From Saturnia japonica (taxonomy: Eukaryota > Arthropoda > Insecta > Lepidoptera > Saturniidae): a stretch of DNA of 64,000 nt. Within the stretch, counting starts at the first letter, position 1. The number at the start of each line of letters is the position of its first letter. The stretch lies in the NCBI GenBank assembly GCA_033032175.1, contig CM065311.1, positions 5,759,190-5,823,189 of the forward strand, written 5' to 3'. Under the pieces are notes generated by a model. The model saw nothing but the letters and a program-made list of their open reading frames with translations. It searched no databases and was not told where the DNA came from. Positions 11,951 through 21,614 of the stretch are shown here, one piece after another. Position numbers and translations under genes: made by a program.

Positions 11951-13139
11951 GAAGTTATACTTCTTTAGGCGCGTTATGAAAAAATGATGAGAGTGAAATT
12001 TTAAGATGCGCACGCATCTGTGACACAAAATTAACAGTATGAAGTTGTCTGCTTAACCGCTCATTAAGTCTCGAAAAAAAAGCTACCAACAAAATAGAAA
12101 TTGAACCTTGATATTAGTCGCGCATGTTGGTACGCTCGTCACTTCTGATCACTGTTTTCATATTTATAATATTTATCAACATGTTTCTAGTTTATACATT
12201 CCCAACACGTGTTTTAGTTTCATACAAGTGCGAATTATATATGTGCTAATAATATATATTCAGTAGTGATTTAAATTGAATATTTTGATTGATATTACTT
12301 ACTGTTTGTGAATATTAGTGAAAAAAATTGTGCTTATATACTTTTTCAAGTGCTCCAATATAATTGAGGTTAACTATCCGTATGTATTATTTATTGATAT
12401 AAATTAAAATACTTTTATTTAATATAATAAACACTAAATATTATTAAATTATTAATGTTAAATACTTATTATTGGTTATTTAATATTTACAAAATAAAGA
12501 AATAAATTTAATAAAACATTTAATAAAAAGTTTGTGATAAAAATTAAAATTGAACATCAAATTATAATATAAATTTTTAATATTTGCTATTAAATTGAAT
12601 AAATAATAAATATTTATAAAATTAACTAAATACATTTAATGAATTTTTTTTGATAAAAATGAAAAGTGAATATTAAATTAAGAAATCAATAAAAATATTT
12701 AAAAAATGACCAACCTTAAATTCAATTTTTGAATTTATTATTAAATTTATTTTTTAAATATTAAATAATCAATAATAAACATTTAAAATTAAGAATCTTA
12801 TAATATTTAGTACAAATTATGTCTTATATATTTATTATTCTCTAAATTTGGTTTTTAATAATTATATATATATATATATATATTAATTATATAAGTTCCG
12901 ATTCAGACATTACCGGAAGATACTATGGAAGTGGACATCATTAATTAAAAATACTATTCGAATAATAAGACAATTTAAGACTTAATGTAAGAAAATAAAT
13001 ATTTATTTATTTAATTTTTCAAATTTAAAATGAACTTTGTTGATTATCCTTTTCCAATCCTTCTATTATTTTATTGTAATTAATTATTTGCATGCAATTA
13101 AAAACTATTTTTTAATGATGCCAAAGAAGCATAACTTCT
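11951..13139. mobile_element. AT-rich element with inverted palindromic termini
   Basis: The left end GAAGTTATACTTCTTTAGG (11951) matches the reverse complement of the right end (GAAGTTATGCTTCTTTGG, ending about 13139), so the two ends are inverted. Each end is itself nearly palindromic (GAAGTTATaCTTC). Between them lies about 1.1 kb of extremely AT-rich DNA without a usable ORF. The core recurs inverted at 54,434-55,036. I read this as a non-autonomous DNA element; the superfamily is unknown and no target duplication was established. Confidence 0.4.
12453..13072 (+). repeat. AT-rich repeat core, left copy of an inverted pair
   Basis: This stretch aligns along nearly its whole length with the reverse complement of 54,434-55,036, for example TTAATGTTAAATACTTATTA at the left and GGATTGGAAAAGGATAATC (reverse strand) at the right. 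Similarity ends abruptly at both sides. Differences are mostly small indels and a (TA)n expansion near 12,865. Confidence 0.7.
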
Positions 13140-13845
13140 CACGCGCGTACTTAAGTACACGCACCCATTTTTTTATTAAAAAAAAACCTAACTCCTTTTG
13201 CCTCTTTTTTACCCAGTAAATAGGTGCTCCTATATATTTTTCTTCCTGAATTTCCCTCGGAGCTTTGAAAACCACTCCTTTAATCTGGTGACTTTAATAT
13301 TAGGTAAGATTCTACTCTTCTTGTCGATGCCGCAGCTTTTTCGGTACCTTCTCAGAATCAATTAAAAGCACGGTACTTACTCATATCGTTATTTTTCTGT
13401 GGATTAAAGACAAGTAAATACAACAGTTCTAACATAATTGTACTTAATAGAAAATTTGATTCAGAAGTGTTCTTCAAAAACAATTATTTTCCATTTAATA
13501 GTTTCCTGGAACAGTGACCGTTGCCCAAGTATTTGAAAACAACCTTTTTTAATGCACAATTAATGTGCAAACGATATATAAAACTTTTTCGCCTGTTTCT
13601 ATAGCTTACAATAGTTTCAATTATTTTAATGTACAAATGTGACATGATGTAATAACGTCCTATACTGTACTACAAAAATGATAGGTAAATTTCTTCCTTC
13701 ATTCATAGATTGTTCAAACGTTAAATCTTGTGTGTATTAGCCATGTGTCCGCTATGGCGAAACGTAACTGAAAACGGTTGCCATGCCTCTAACGTACCGT
13801 ATCGGTATTAACATAACTAGGAGCGGCTATCAGCTATCTAGGTAT
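13140..13845. other. Non-coding stretch, no feature recognised
   Basis: Contains CACGCGCGTACTTAAGTACAC just outside the AT-rich element and otherwise unremarkable AT-rich sequence. No gene seen. Confidence 0.35.
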
Positions 13846-13971
13846 CATGGGTACAAATAACTAAAGATGACGCAACGTTGCCAACTAACCTACTATAACA
13901 CAATAGTTGGCAGTGATTCTCGTTTCGCTACATTGATAACCGAACTACCGAACGAAAACTAATATCAATGA

Positions 13972-14153
13972 TGTAGAAATAAAACAGCAGAGCTAGAAGC
14001 TTTAGTTTTATAGTTAAGTATATTAAAATCCAACAGTAACACTTTATTATACGCAACGCGAGCAAACAAGAACAAGGAGTATCTATGCCAGTGTGAATGT
14101 AACATTTGTACGATAGGTGGCGCTAACCGGCTTATGTTTATTTCTTTACTACA
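13972..14153 (-). repeat. Copia 3' LTR
   Basis: 182 bp bounded by TGTAG...CTACA (inverted TG/CA ends). By eye identical to 18,746-18,927, which indicates very recent insertion. The purine tract AAGGGAGGA (minus strand, 14,154-14,162) abuts it as the plus-strand primer site. Confidence 0.9.
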
Positions 14154-14305
14154 TCCTCCCTTAAACATAAGCCCATTTTTCTAGAGAAGTAGTCTAGCTT
14201 GATCTGTGGAGTCGCTTTGGTGAGGACGTCAGCAACCATCTCTCCAGTGTTGACATATTGTACCTCAATCTCCTTTTTACATATGTTCTGCCGGATAAAA
14301 TGGTG
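14154..14305 (-). pseudogene. Copia RNase H C-terminal remnant and polypurine tract
   Basis: On the minus strand FIRQNICKKEIEVQYVNTGE followed by MVADVLTKATPQIKLDYFSR is the typical end of a copia RNase H domain. It is fused at about 14,300 to integrase sequence (VLNDITPF) through the short shared stretch CATTTTAT, so the catalytic part of RNase H is missing. Confidence 0.7.
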
Positions 14306-15619
14306 TTATGTCATTAAGAACTCGAGATGGGGATCTATTTATAATGTAGGCCGCTGTTGACACAGCCTCGGCCCAACAGGTTTTTGGTAATTTTGCATCA
14401 CTGAGCATGCACTTGGCGCGTTCTACTAGAGATCGGTTCTTTCTCTCACTCAAACCGTTCTGTTCAGGTGTGTAAGGCGTCGTAGTTTGATGCTTGATGC
14501 CGGAGTCTGAAAGATATTTCGAAAAAACTTTATTACAATATTCAGTGCCATTATCTGTCCGGATAATTTTTATCTTTTGATTCAACTCATTTTCCACTTC
14601 ACATTTGAAGTTATGGAAAACTGAAGTTATATTTGATTTGTCCTTTAAAAAGTATACAAACACTTTTCTAGAAAGATCATCAATAAATGTTATAAAATAT
14701 TTTGCCCCTCCCATTGATGGAGATTCCATGGGGCCACAGAGGTCTGAGTGAATAACCTCAAGAAGTGATGTTGCTCTTGATCCTTCATTTTTAAATGGTA
14801 ATCTAGTTTGTTTCCCTTGTATACATGGAATACATGATTTACTATCATTTTTTGTAATTTTCATCCCTTCAGTACAAGTTTCTAACTTTTTTACATCAAC
14901 ATAATTGAGGTGTCCCATTCTACGGTGCCATACATCTAAACTCTCAATGCTATCAGTGGCAGTAAGAAATGCGCCTCCTCCTACAGTATTCAATTTATAC
15001 ATGTTGTTGGTTAGTCTCGCCGTTGCTACTAATCTTTTTTCTTTGTTGTAAATATTGCAGCCACAACTATGGAAATTAACTTGACATCCATTTTTAACTA
15101 ACTGGCTAACTGACAATAAGTTAGTACTCAGTTCTGGTATAAACAAAATGTCTCTTACCTGGATTTGGTTTACTTTACCATCACTACAGCAGAGATTGAG
15201 ATCCAAATTTCCCATCTTCTGTACGGTAACTGAAGAATTATTGGCCACCTTTATACTTTGTATCGGAGGTGTCTTTGTTTCATATAACCAATCAGATCTT
15301 CTTGTCATGTGCATGGATGCACCAGAATCCACGTACCAATTATAATCGTCCATTGCTGTGCAAGCTGAAAAAACTGCAGCATAATTTTTATTAGTACTAG
15401 AACTTTCCTTTTTGTTGGCAAAACAGTTCTTACTCAGATGCCCATATCTATTACAATTGTAGCAACGGGGACCACGGGGTTTATTTTGATTATTCTGGGA
15501 ACTATAATTTTTCTTTATTGGGTATCTATGCTTTGTGTACAATGCAGTAGTATCAGATTCCTTTTTCACTTCTTGTAGCAACTTAGTTTTGATAAAATCT
15601 GCACTTATTACAACACCAG
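14277..15619 (-). CDS. Copia gag(C-term)-protease-integrase, second copy
   Basis: An open frame on the minus strand (ATG at 15,581, coding similarity back to 15,619). In order: CCHC zinc knuckle (CYNCNRYGHLSKNC), aspartic protease site DSGASMHM, integrase zinc site (HRRMGHL...CIPC) and core with DLCGP, TDNGTEY and TPEQNGLSERKN, i.e. the D,D,E residues. It ends by running into the RNase H remnant. It lacks the gag N terminus. Bases 14,465-15,619 repeat 17,161-18,315 without indels at a constant offset of 2,696. Confidence 0.8.
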
Positions 15620-17060
15620 AAGAAAAGTGGTCAAGAACAAAACCTAATATTTGTCACATGAAAATATTTGGATGTAAAGCCATGGTTCATGTACCGAAAC
15701 AACAGAGACAAAAATGGGACTCAAAATCTACTGAAATGAGGTTTGTTGGCTATTGTGAAAATACAAAAGGATACAGATTATTAGACATAAAAAAAAGAAT
15801 AATTTTGAAGAGTAGAGATGTTATATTTATAGAAGAAAGTCAAGAAAACTTAAAATCAACACTTACTATGACAAAACCAAACATAGAACCAGTTTCATTA
15901 ACGTTGGGTGTAAGTACACAGAGTACAGAATTAGAAGTACCAACTCCGGATGAATCTAGTTTGGAAAACAAAACATATGATCAGACACTTAACCAAGACT
16001 CTGAAAATCCTACTTCAGAAAGTAGTTTATCTTTATCTTTTTCAGATGCAAATGACTCTATTTATATACCTAGCAGTGGAGAGATAGCCGATAACAGTTC
16101 ATTTGAACATGATTTTTCCAATGTTACACTAAGACCACAGAACCAGAAGCGTGTACAAAAACACAAAATGACAAAGAAATCTGATGACAAGTTATGTTAT
16201 GCAAATCTGGCTATATGCAATGATCCGATGAGTTTAGAAGAAGCTTTATCTTGCACAAATTCACAGCAATGGTTACAAGCCATGGAAGTAGAATATAAGT
16301 CATTAATTGAAAATAAAACTTGGATATTAGCTAAACTGCCACCTGGTAAGAAAGCAATACCGTGTAAATGGGTGTACAAGACTAAGAAAGATGAGAATGG
16401 AACCATAGTCAAGTACAAAGCACGGTTAGTTGTGAAAGGATGTGCTCAGAAAAAAGGTATTGACTATGATGAAGTTTACTCACCTGTTATAAGATACACC
16501 TCGCTCCGTTACCTACTGGCACTAGCTACGAAATATGACATGGACATAGATCAAATGGACGCTGTTTCAGCATTCTTACAAGGCGACGTTGAAGAAGAGT
16601 TATATATGGTACAGGCACCTATGTATGAAAATGGCAATGACACAGATGTCTGTCTATTAAAAAAATCGTTATATGGACTGAAACAAGCCAGCCGTAATTG
16701 GAATAAAAAACTAGATGTTACACTCAGAGAAATAGGTCTGAATCGTTCAAGTATGGACCCATGTATTTATTATAAAATATCCAGTGAGAAAGATATTTTA
16801 TTTTTAGCAATTTATGTTGACGATTTGATTTTATTCACAAATTCAAAATATACAAAAAACCATGTAAAACAAAAGTTATGTGAGAAGTTCTGCATGAAAG
16901 ACATGGGAGAATTAAAATACTGTATTGGACTTCATGTAACGAGAGACAGGAAAAATGGTATTATGTATATTAACCAAAAGAAATACATACAGGAAGTACT
17001 ACAGAAATATGGTATGTCAGACTGTAAACCTGTCAAGACACCAATAGATCCACTTACAAA
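15620..17060 (+). CDS. Copia integrase C terminus and reverse transcriptase, inverted
   Basis: The only plus-strand block of the element. It opens with the integrase C-terminal region (HMKIFGCKAMVHVPK), a spacer, then RT: CKWVYKTKKDENG, YKARLVVKG, DAVSAFLQGDVEEELYM, LKKSLYGLKQASRNWNKKLD and the catalytic AIYVDDLILF. It stops after KTPIDPLTK, where it is joined at 17,061 to the second half of an LTR. An apparent ATG further left (15,535) lies in the opposite-strand gag copy and is not the natural start. The frame is open, so the block was functional until recently, but it is separated from gag and inverted. Confidence 0.85.
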
Positions 17061-17113
17061 GTTACTGTTGGATTTTAATATACTTAACTATAAAACTAAA
17101 GCTTCTAGCTCTG
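17061..17113 (+). repeat. Partial copia LTR (U5 side), plus orientation
   Basis: GTTACTGTTGGATTTTAATA and the following bases equal the last part of the LTR in the orientation opposite to the flanking LTRs. It runs directly into the palindrome at 17,114-17,163. The short shared sequence GTTACTG marks the RT-LTR junction. Confidence 0.8.
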
Positions 17114-17163
17114 CTGTTTTATTTCTACAGGTTATGGGCCCATAACCTGTAGAAATAAAACAG
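17114..17163. repeat. 50-bp perfect palindrome of LTR end plus PBS
   Basis: Each arm is the last 16 bp of the LTR (CTGTTTTATTTCTACA) plus nine bases of primer site (GGTTATGGG). The centre is between 17,138 and 17,139, inside GGGCCC, which is self-complementary. No spacer and no mismatch. This is the inversion point between the plus-strand RT block and the minus-strand gag block. Confidence 0.95.
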
Positions 17164-18706
17164 GTGTGTAAGGCGTCGTAGTTTGATGCTTGATGCCGGA
17201 GTCTGAAAGATATTTCGAAAAAACTTTATTACAATATTCAGTGCCATTATCTGTCCGGATAATTTTTATCTTTTGATTCAACTCATTTTCCACTTCACAT
17301 TTGAAGTTATGGAAAACTGAAGTTATATTTGATTTGTCCTTTAAAAAGTATACAAACACTTTTCTAGAAAGATCATCAATAAATGTTATAAAATATTTTG
17401 CCCCTCCCATTGATGGAGATTCCATGGGGCCACAGAGGTCTGAGTGAATAACCTCAAGAAGTGATGTTGCTCTTGATCCTTCATTTTTAAATGGTAATCT
17501 AGTTTGTTTCCCTTGTATACATGGAATACATGATTTACTATCATTTTTTGTAATTTTCATCCCTTCAGTACAAGTTTCTAACTTTTTTACATCAACATAA
17601 TTGAGGTGTCCCATTCTACGGTGCCATACATCTAAACTCTCAATGCTATCAGTGGCAGTAAGAAATGCGCCTCCTCCTACAGTATTCAATTTATACATGT
17701 TGTTGGTTAGTCTCGCCGTTGCTACTAATCTTTTTTCTTTGTTGTAAATATTGCAGCCACAACTATGGAAATTAACTTGACATCCATTTTTAACTAACTG
17801 GCTAACTGACAATAAGTTAGTACTCAGTTCTGGTATAAACAAAATGTCTCTTACCTGGATTTGGTTTACTTTACCATCACTACAGCAGAGATTGAGATCC
17901 AAATTTCCCATCTTCTGTACGGTAACTGAAGAATTATTGGCCACCTTTATACTTTGTATCGGAGGTGTCTTTGTTTCATATAACCAATCAGATCTTCTTG
18001 TCATGTGCATGGATGCACCAGAATCCACGTACCAATTATAATCGTCCATTGCTGTGCAAGCTGAAAAAACTGCAGCATAATTTTTATTAGTACTAGAACT
18101 TTCCTTTTTGTTGGCAAAACAGTTCTTACTCAGATGCCCATATCTATTACAATTGTAGCAACGGGGACCACGGGGTTTATTTTGATTATTCTGGGAACTA
18201 TAATTTTTCTTTATTGGGTATCTATGCTTTGTGTACAATGCAGTAGTATCAGATTCCTTTTTCACTTCTTGTAGCAACTTAGTTTTGATAAAATCTGCAC
18301 TTATTACAACACCAGAGCTTTCTATTCCCATTATCATTGGTTTGTACTGATCTGGCAAACCTGCTAACATTAAAGTACCCAACCATTCATCGTCAATTTT
18401 GAAGCTTATATTTCTCAGCTTATGAGCGGTAGTTACTAGTTTATTTACATAATCCTCAATATCGGTACAACTATCTAGGTTTGTATTAATAAGATCACGT
18501 AATAAAGCTACTTTCCTGCTCAATCCGGAGTCTTCGAACGCAGACTTAAGTTTGACCCACACATCCCGGGCACTCACAGCTTGTTCTATGTGGTGGTAAT
18601 TATTTGGGTCAACCAGGAGAATAATCTTGCTTTTGGCCTTTACATCCTTGGTAGCGTCAATGGGTTCCTGTTTGTCAGGATTCACACACGACCACAAATC
18701 AGAGTG
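17132..18706 (-). CDS. Copia gag-protease-integrase, first copy
   Basis: A minus-strand open frame from about 18,697. The gag part starts at DLWSCVNPDKQEPIDATKD, which in copia proteins normally follows some 30-40 residues of N terminus; that part and its start codon are absent. Then come the gag helices, CCHC knuckle, protease DSGASMHM, integrase zinc site and core up to HQTTTPYTP, just before the catalytic Glu block. The frame then runs into LTR sequence (VLFLQVMGP). Lacking both a native start and the integrase Glu, it is not functional. Confidence 0.8.
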   Translation of the reverse strand, partial: HSDLWSCVNPDKQEPIDATKDVKAKSKIILLVDPNNYHHIEQAVSARDVWVKLKSAFEDSGLSRKVALLRDLINTNLDSCTDIEDYVNKLVTTAHKLRNISFKIDDEWLGTLMLAGLPDQYKPMIMGIESSGVVISADFIKTKLLQEVKKESDTTALYTKHRYPIKKNYSSQNNQNKPRGPRCYNCNRYGHLSKNCFANKKESSSTNKNYAAVFSACTAMDDYNWYVDSGASMHMTRRSDWLYETKTPPIQSIKVANNSSVTVQKMGNLDLNLCCSDGKVNQIQVRDILFIPELSTNLLSVSQLVKNGCQVNFHSCGCNIYNKEKRLVATARLTNNMYKLNTVGGGAFLTATDSIESLDVWHRRMGHLNYVDVKKLETCTEGMKITKNDSKSCIPCIQGKQTRLPFKNEGSRATSLLEVIHSDLCGPMESPSMGGAKYFITFIDDLSRKVFVYFLKDKSNITSVFHNFKCEVENELNQKIKIIRTDNGTEYCNKVFSKYLSDSGIKHQTTTPYTPVLFLQVMGP

Positions 18707-18745
18707 AGCAGAGTGGCGCAGTGGAAGCGTGCTGGGCCCATAACC
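18707..18745 (-). other. Primer-binding site equal to the whole 5' half of tRNA-iMet
   Basis: The plus strand at 18,707-18,745 reads as nucleotides 1-39 of initiator tRNA-Met, from AGCAGAGTGGCGC to GGGCCCATAACC, ending exactly at the LTR (18,746). In element sense it is the complement, as a primer site must be. Drosophila copia is known to prime with a 39-nt 5' fragment of this tRNA, pairing through a shorter stretch. Here the entire fragment is in the DNA, which suggests it was copied from the primer. Confidence 0.85.
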
Positions 18746-18927
18746 TGTAGAAATAAAACAGCAGAGCTAGAAGCTTTAGTTTTATAGTTAAGTATATTAA
18801 AATCCAACAGTAACACTTTATTATACGCAACGCGAGCAAACAAGAACAAGGAGTATCTATGCCAGTGTGAATGTAACATTTGTACGATAGGTGGCGCTAA
18901 CCGGCTTATGTTTATTTCTTTACTACA
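18746..18927 (-). repeat. Copia 5' LTR
   Basis: 182 bp, same ends and same sequence by eye as 13,972-14,153. The duplicated target AATGA follows at 18,928-18,932. Confidence 0.9.
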
Positions 18928-18932
18928 AATGA

Positions 18933-19687
18933 TAACCAAAATAATTATGCCTTGTCTCTCTTTCCAAGCGATTCCTTACGTGTAAAACAGAGAAGAAGCG
19001 AATATTGGCAATCAGCTTATTAACCAGCAAAATTTCGCGAATATTTATGTAAACCAAAGACGACCTTATTTTTATTGTGCTTAAACTAAGACTTAACTGT
19101 AATAAGCTTGTATAGATCAAATTATAATTGACGCTGATTTCTGGTCGCTAACGCATTTCGACAAATATTGTTCATTATAGTTTGACTTTCGAAATTTATC
19201 GTGGTCGTAATCACTTTACGAAGTTTCCAATATTTATATCATATAGAATTGTTTTTTTTTGTTGTGAAACATACGCGCGCAGTTTGCGTCATGGTCATAG
19301 CTAGTCAAGCCGTGCGCGAGCGGAGGACTTTAAAAAAAGATTTTAATTTTTTGAGAAGCGTTTATTCGTGACCATAAATGTCTTAAGACTAACTTAAAAA
19401 TATTCTTAAAACTCCGAAGCAAACACCAGACGCGCCTTACAGGATCAGCTTACTGCAACGTTGCGTCTGGCTTCTCTAGAATACAGACTGCTGAGTAGCG
19501 ATATTCATAGAGGGTGTTGTAGTTTGTTTAGTTTGAGCGGTGTGTTTCATAAAGTGTTTTGTTTTTCGTTTAGTTTTATACTTTGATCGGGGTGGAACGG
19601 TGGACGTGACATCGATTGTGATATTGATGATTAACTAATTTTAAGCAATAGTAGGTAAATTAAGTATATTATATAGTACATGTAAAA
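18933..19687. other. hAT internal 5' region, non-coding
   Basis: Lies between the copia insertion and the hAT transposase start, so it is probably the hAT leader and promoter region. No clear TATA box and initiator pair was picked out. Confidence 0.35.
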
Positions 19688-21614
19688 ATGTCTGTCAGAA
19701 AGGGTACAGTGTGGACTCATTTTGAGAAAAAGGACAATATTTTCGCTATTTGTAAATATTGCAAACGTTGTCATACAAAACATCGACAGGGAATTTGAAT
19801 TCTCATTTAAAAATACGCATGCGTCAATTTTTTTGGCACAACGAACTGACGATAGACAACTTTCTTCAAATAATGAGGATGACCTGCCTCAACAATCAAA
19901 GATAGTGAGAGCAGCTGCCACCACGCTTTCTAGTGCGGCGACAGTCAACGCTAGTTCAGTTAGTCGTGATTTAGAACTTTCCCGGAAACGTCAAAGAACC
20001 ATACAACTTTACCTTACGAAATAAATCACCCTAGAAGAACTAAAGCGCATTGACCGAGATTTATTACAGTTATTTATAGATGACTATCAGCCGTTAAGTA
20101 TAGTAAAGGATAAACGCTTCAAAAATTTTGCCAAAAATATACCAGAATACACTCTGCCTGGTAGAAAAGCTATTTCGGCTGTCATGATACCGGCTCTCTA
20201 TGAAAAATGTTTAGCTGAAGTTAAAGAAACTGTTGCCCATGACATACGCTCCGTTTGCATAACAACAGAGTGTTGGACATCTTCTCAAATCGAAAGCTAT
20301 ATAGCAGTAACAGCGCACTATATTAATAAAGATTTTTAGCCTCGGCAACTATTACTTGAGTGCAAAAATATGAAATTACGTCATACTAGCGCTAATTTTT
20401 TGCAAGAATTAAAAAGAGTAACGGACGACTACAATTTAACCTCAAAAGTAATTTTTGCAATATCAGACAATGCTAGAAATATAGAAAAAGCTATTGAAGA
20501 TTTGAATTGGAAAAGATATGGGTGCTATGCTCATACTCTAAGCCTAATAGTCATACATGCGTTATATCCTGTGGATGTATTACAATTGAACATATTAAAA
20601 AAATTGTAGCACATTTTAAGCGAAGTACGTCTGCCTTAGATATGCTTCTCAGCTATCAAATTCGGAACATGGCAGACAGCCGAGAACCAAAACGCTTAAT
20701 ACAACAAGTTCCAACTCGCCGGAACTCCACATTTTTCATGTTACGAAGATTTTGCCTGCTGAAAGAAGTTGTAAAACATTGCATGGCGATGATAGACAAA
20801 GACTGCCCTTTAATTTCTACAAACGAATGGTAAACAGCGAATCAGCTGTGTGTAATATTCAAACCTTTTGAAGAGGTGACTTCTTCATTATCTGGCGACC
20901 AATATCTGACCGGCAGTTTAGTAATAGTTATGACAAACTGTCTAAAAGCTATTTGCGAAGACTTTTTGCAAAAGACGGATTATAATCATTTTCATCCTGT
21001 CGTAAAAAATTCTAGTATCATTAAAAAACGGCCTTACTGAAAGATTTCCCGGAATTGAATTCAGCAAAACTTTTGCACTATGCATTTTACTTGACCCTCG
21101 GTTCAAAAATTATGGTTTACCCAAAATGATAACGCTTTTTAGATATTAAAATACACACCTATAACCTGATTACTAGTCTGATAGACCGCGATAAAGAATC
21201 CAGTCTACCCAAAGAAGTAGCAAATACTTTAGAAAAAAAAGATGTTAGCGCTTGGGGAAAGTTCGATGAGATATTAAAAAGGAAAAAATTTCAAGGAATT
21301 GCCACTGCGATAGCCATTCGGGAACTTCAAATGTATTTGGACGATGAAATGCTACCAAGAAAAAATCCAGTGGTTCAATGGAACAATCCGTCTTAATGGT
21401 GGTGAGATCACAAAGTCATTTACCCGCATTTATCCGAGATTTATCAAATAAAATGCAACATAGTCGCTTAGTCGCAACGTCTGTTTCGTTTGAGTATCTT
21501 TTTTCAAAAATAGGAATGTTAATTAGTCAAAGAAGGTGCAATTTAAAAACTCACAAAGTGGAACAGCTTGCCTTTTTAAATGCGAATCTAAATGCGAAGA
21601 GGTTCGAAATATAA
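19688..21614 (+). pseudogene. Broken hAT transposase (ZBED1/hobo-Ac-like)
   Basis: The ATG at 19,688 opens MSVRKGTVWTHFEKKDNIFA and a BED finger (CKYCKRCHTKH); a frameshift follows near 19,790. The frame then resumes with RTDDRQLSSNNEDDLPQQSK, RIDRDLLQLFIDDYQPLSIV, the block CITTECWTSSQIESYIAVTA and AISDNARNIEKAI (20,370-20,609). Further frameshifts occur after 20,600 and near 21,040. The C-terminal dimerisation domain is clear at 21,460-21,614 (SFEYLFSKIGMLISQRRCNL, then VEQLAFLNANL). All hAT landmarks are present in order, so this is a full-length copy broken by several stops and shifts. Confidence 0.8.

Larger units (their letters stand above)
13972..18927 (-). mobile_element. Copia LTR retrotransposon, internally rearranged
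   Basis: Complete insertion on the minus strand: two 182-bp LTRs that look identical, flanked by the 5-bp duplication AATGA (13,967-13,971 and 18,928-18,932). In element sense the order is 5' LTR, tRNA-half primer site, gag-PR-IN (first copy, cut in IN), LTR end plus PBS, then inverted PBS-LTR end-RT, then gag-PR-IN again (second copy), a short RNase H tail, purine tract, 3' LTR. The middle of RT/RNase H exists in no copy. Because one target duplication flanks the whole, the scrambled form existed before integration. It cannot be autonomous. Confidence 0.9.

Noticed and set aside
15535..15619. Plus-strand start at 15,535 for the RT frame
   Set aside because: These bases are the reverse strand of gag; true RT-frame homology begins at about 15,620.
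18707..18745. A host tRNA-Met gene
   Set aside because: Only the 5' half is present, and it ends exactly at the LTR in the orientation and place of a retroelement primer site.
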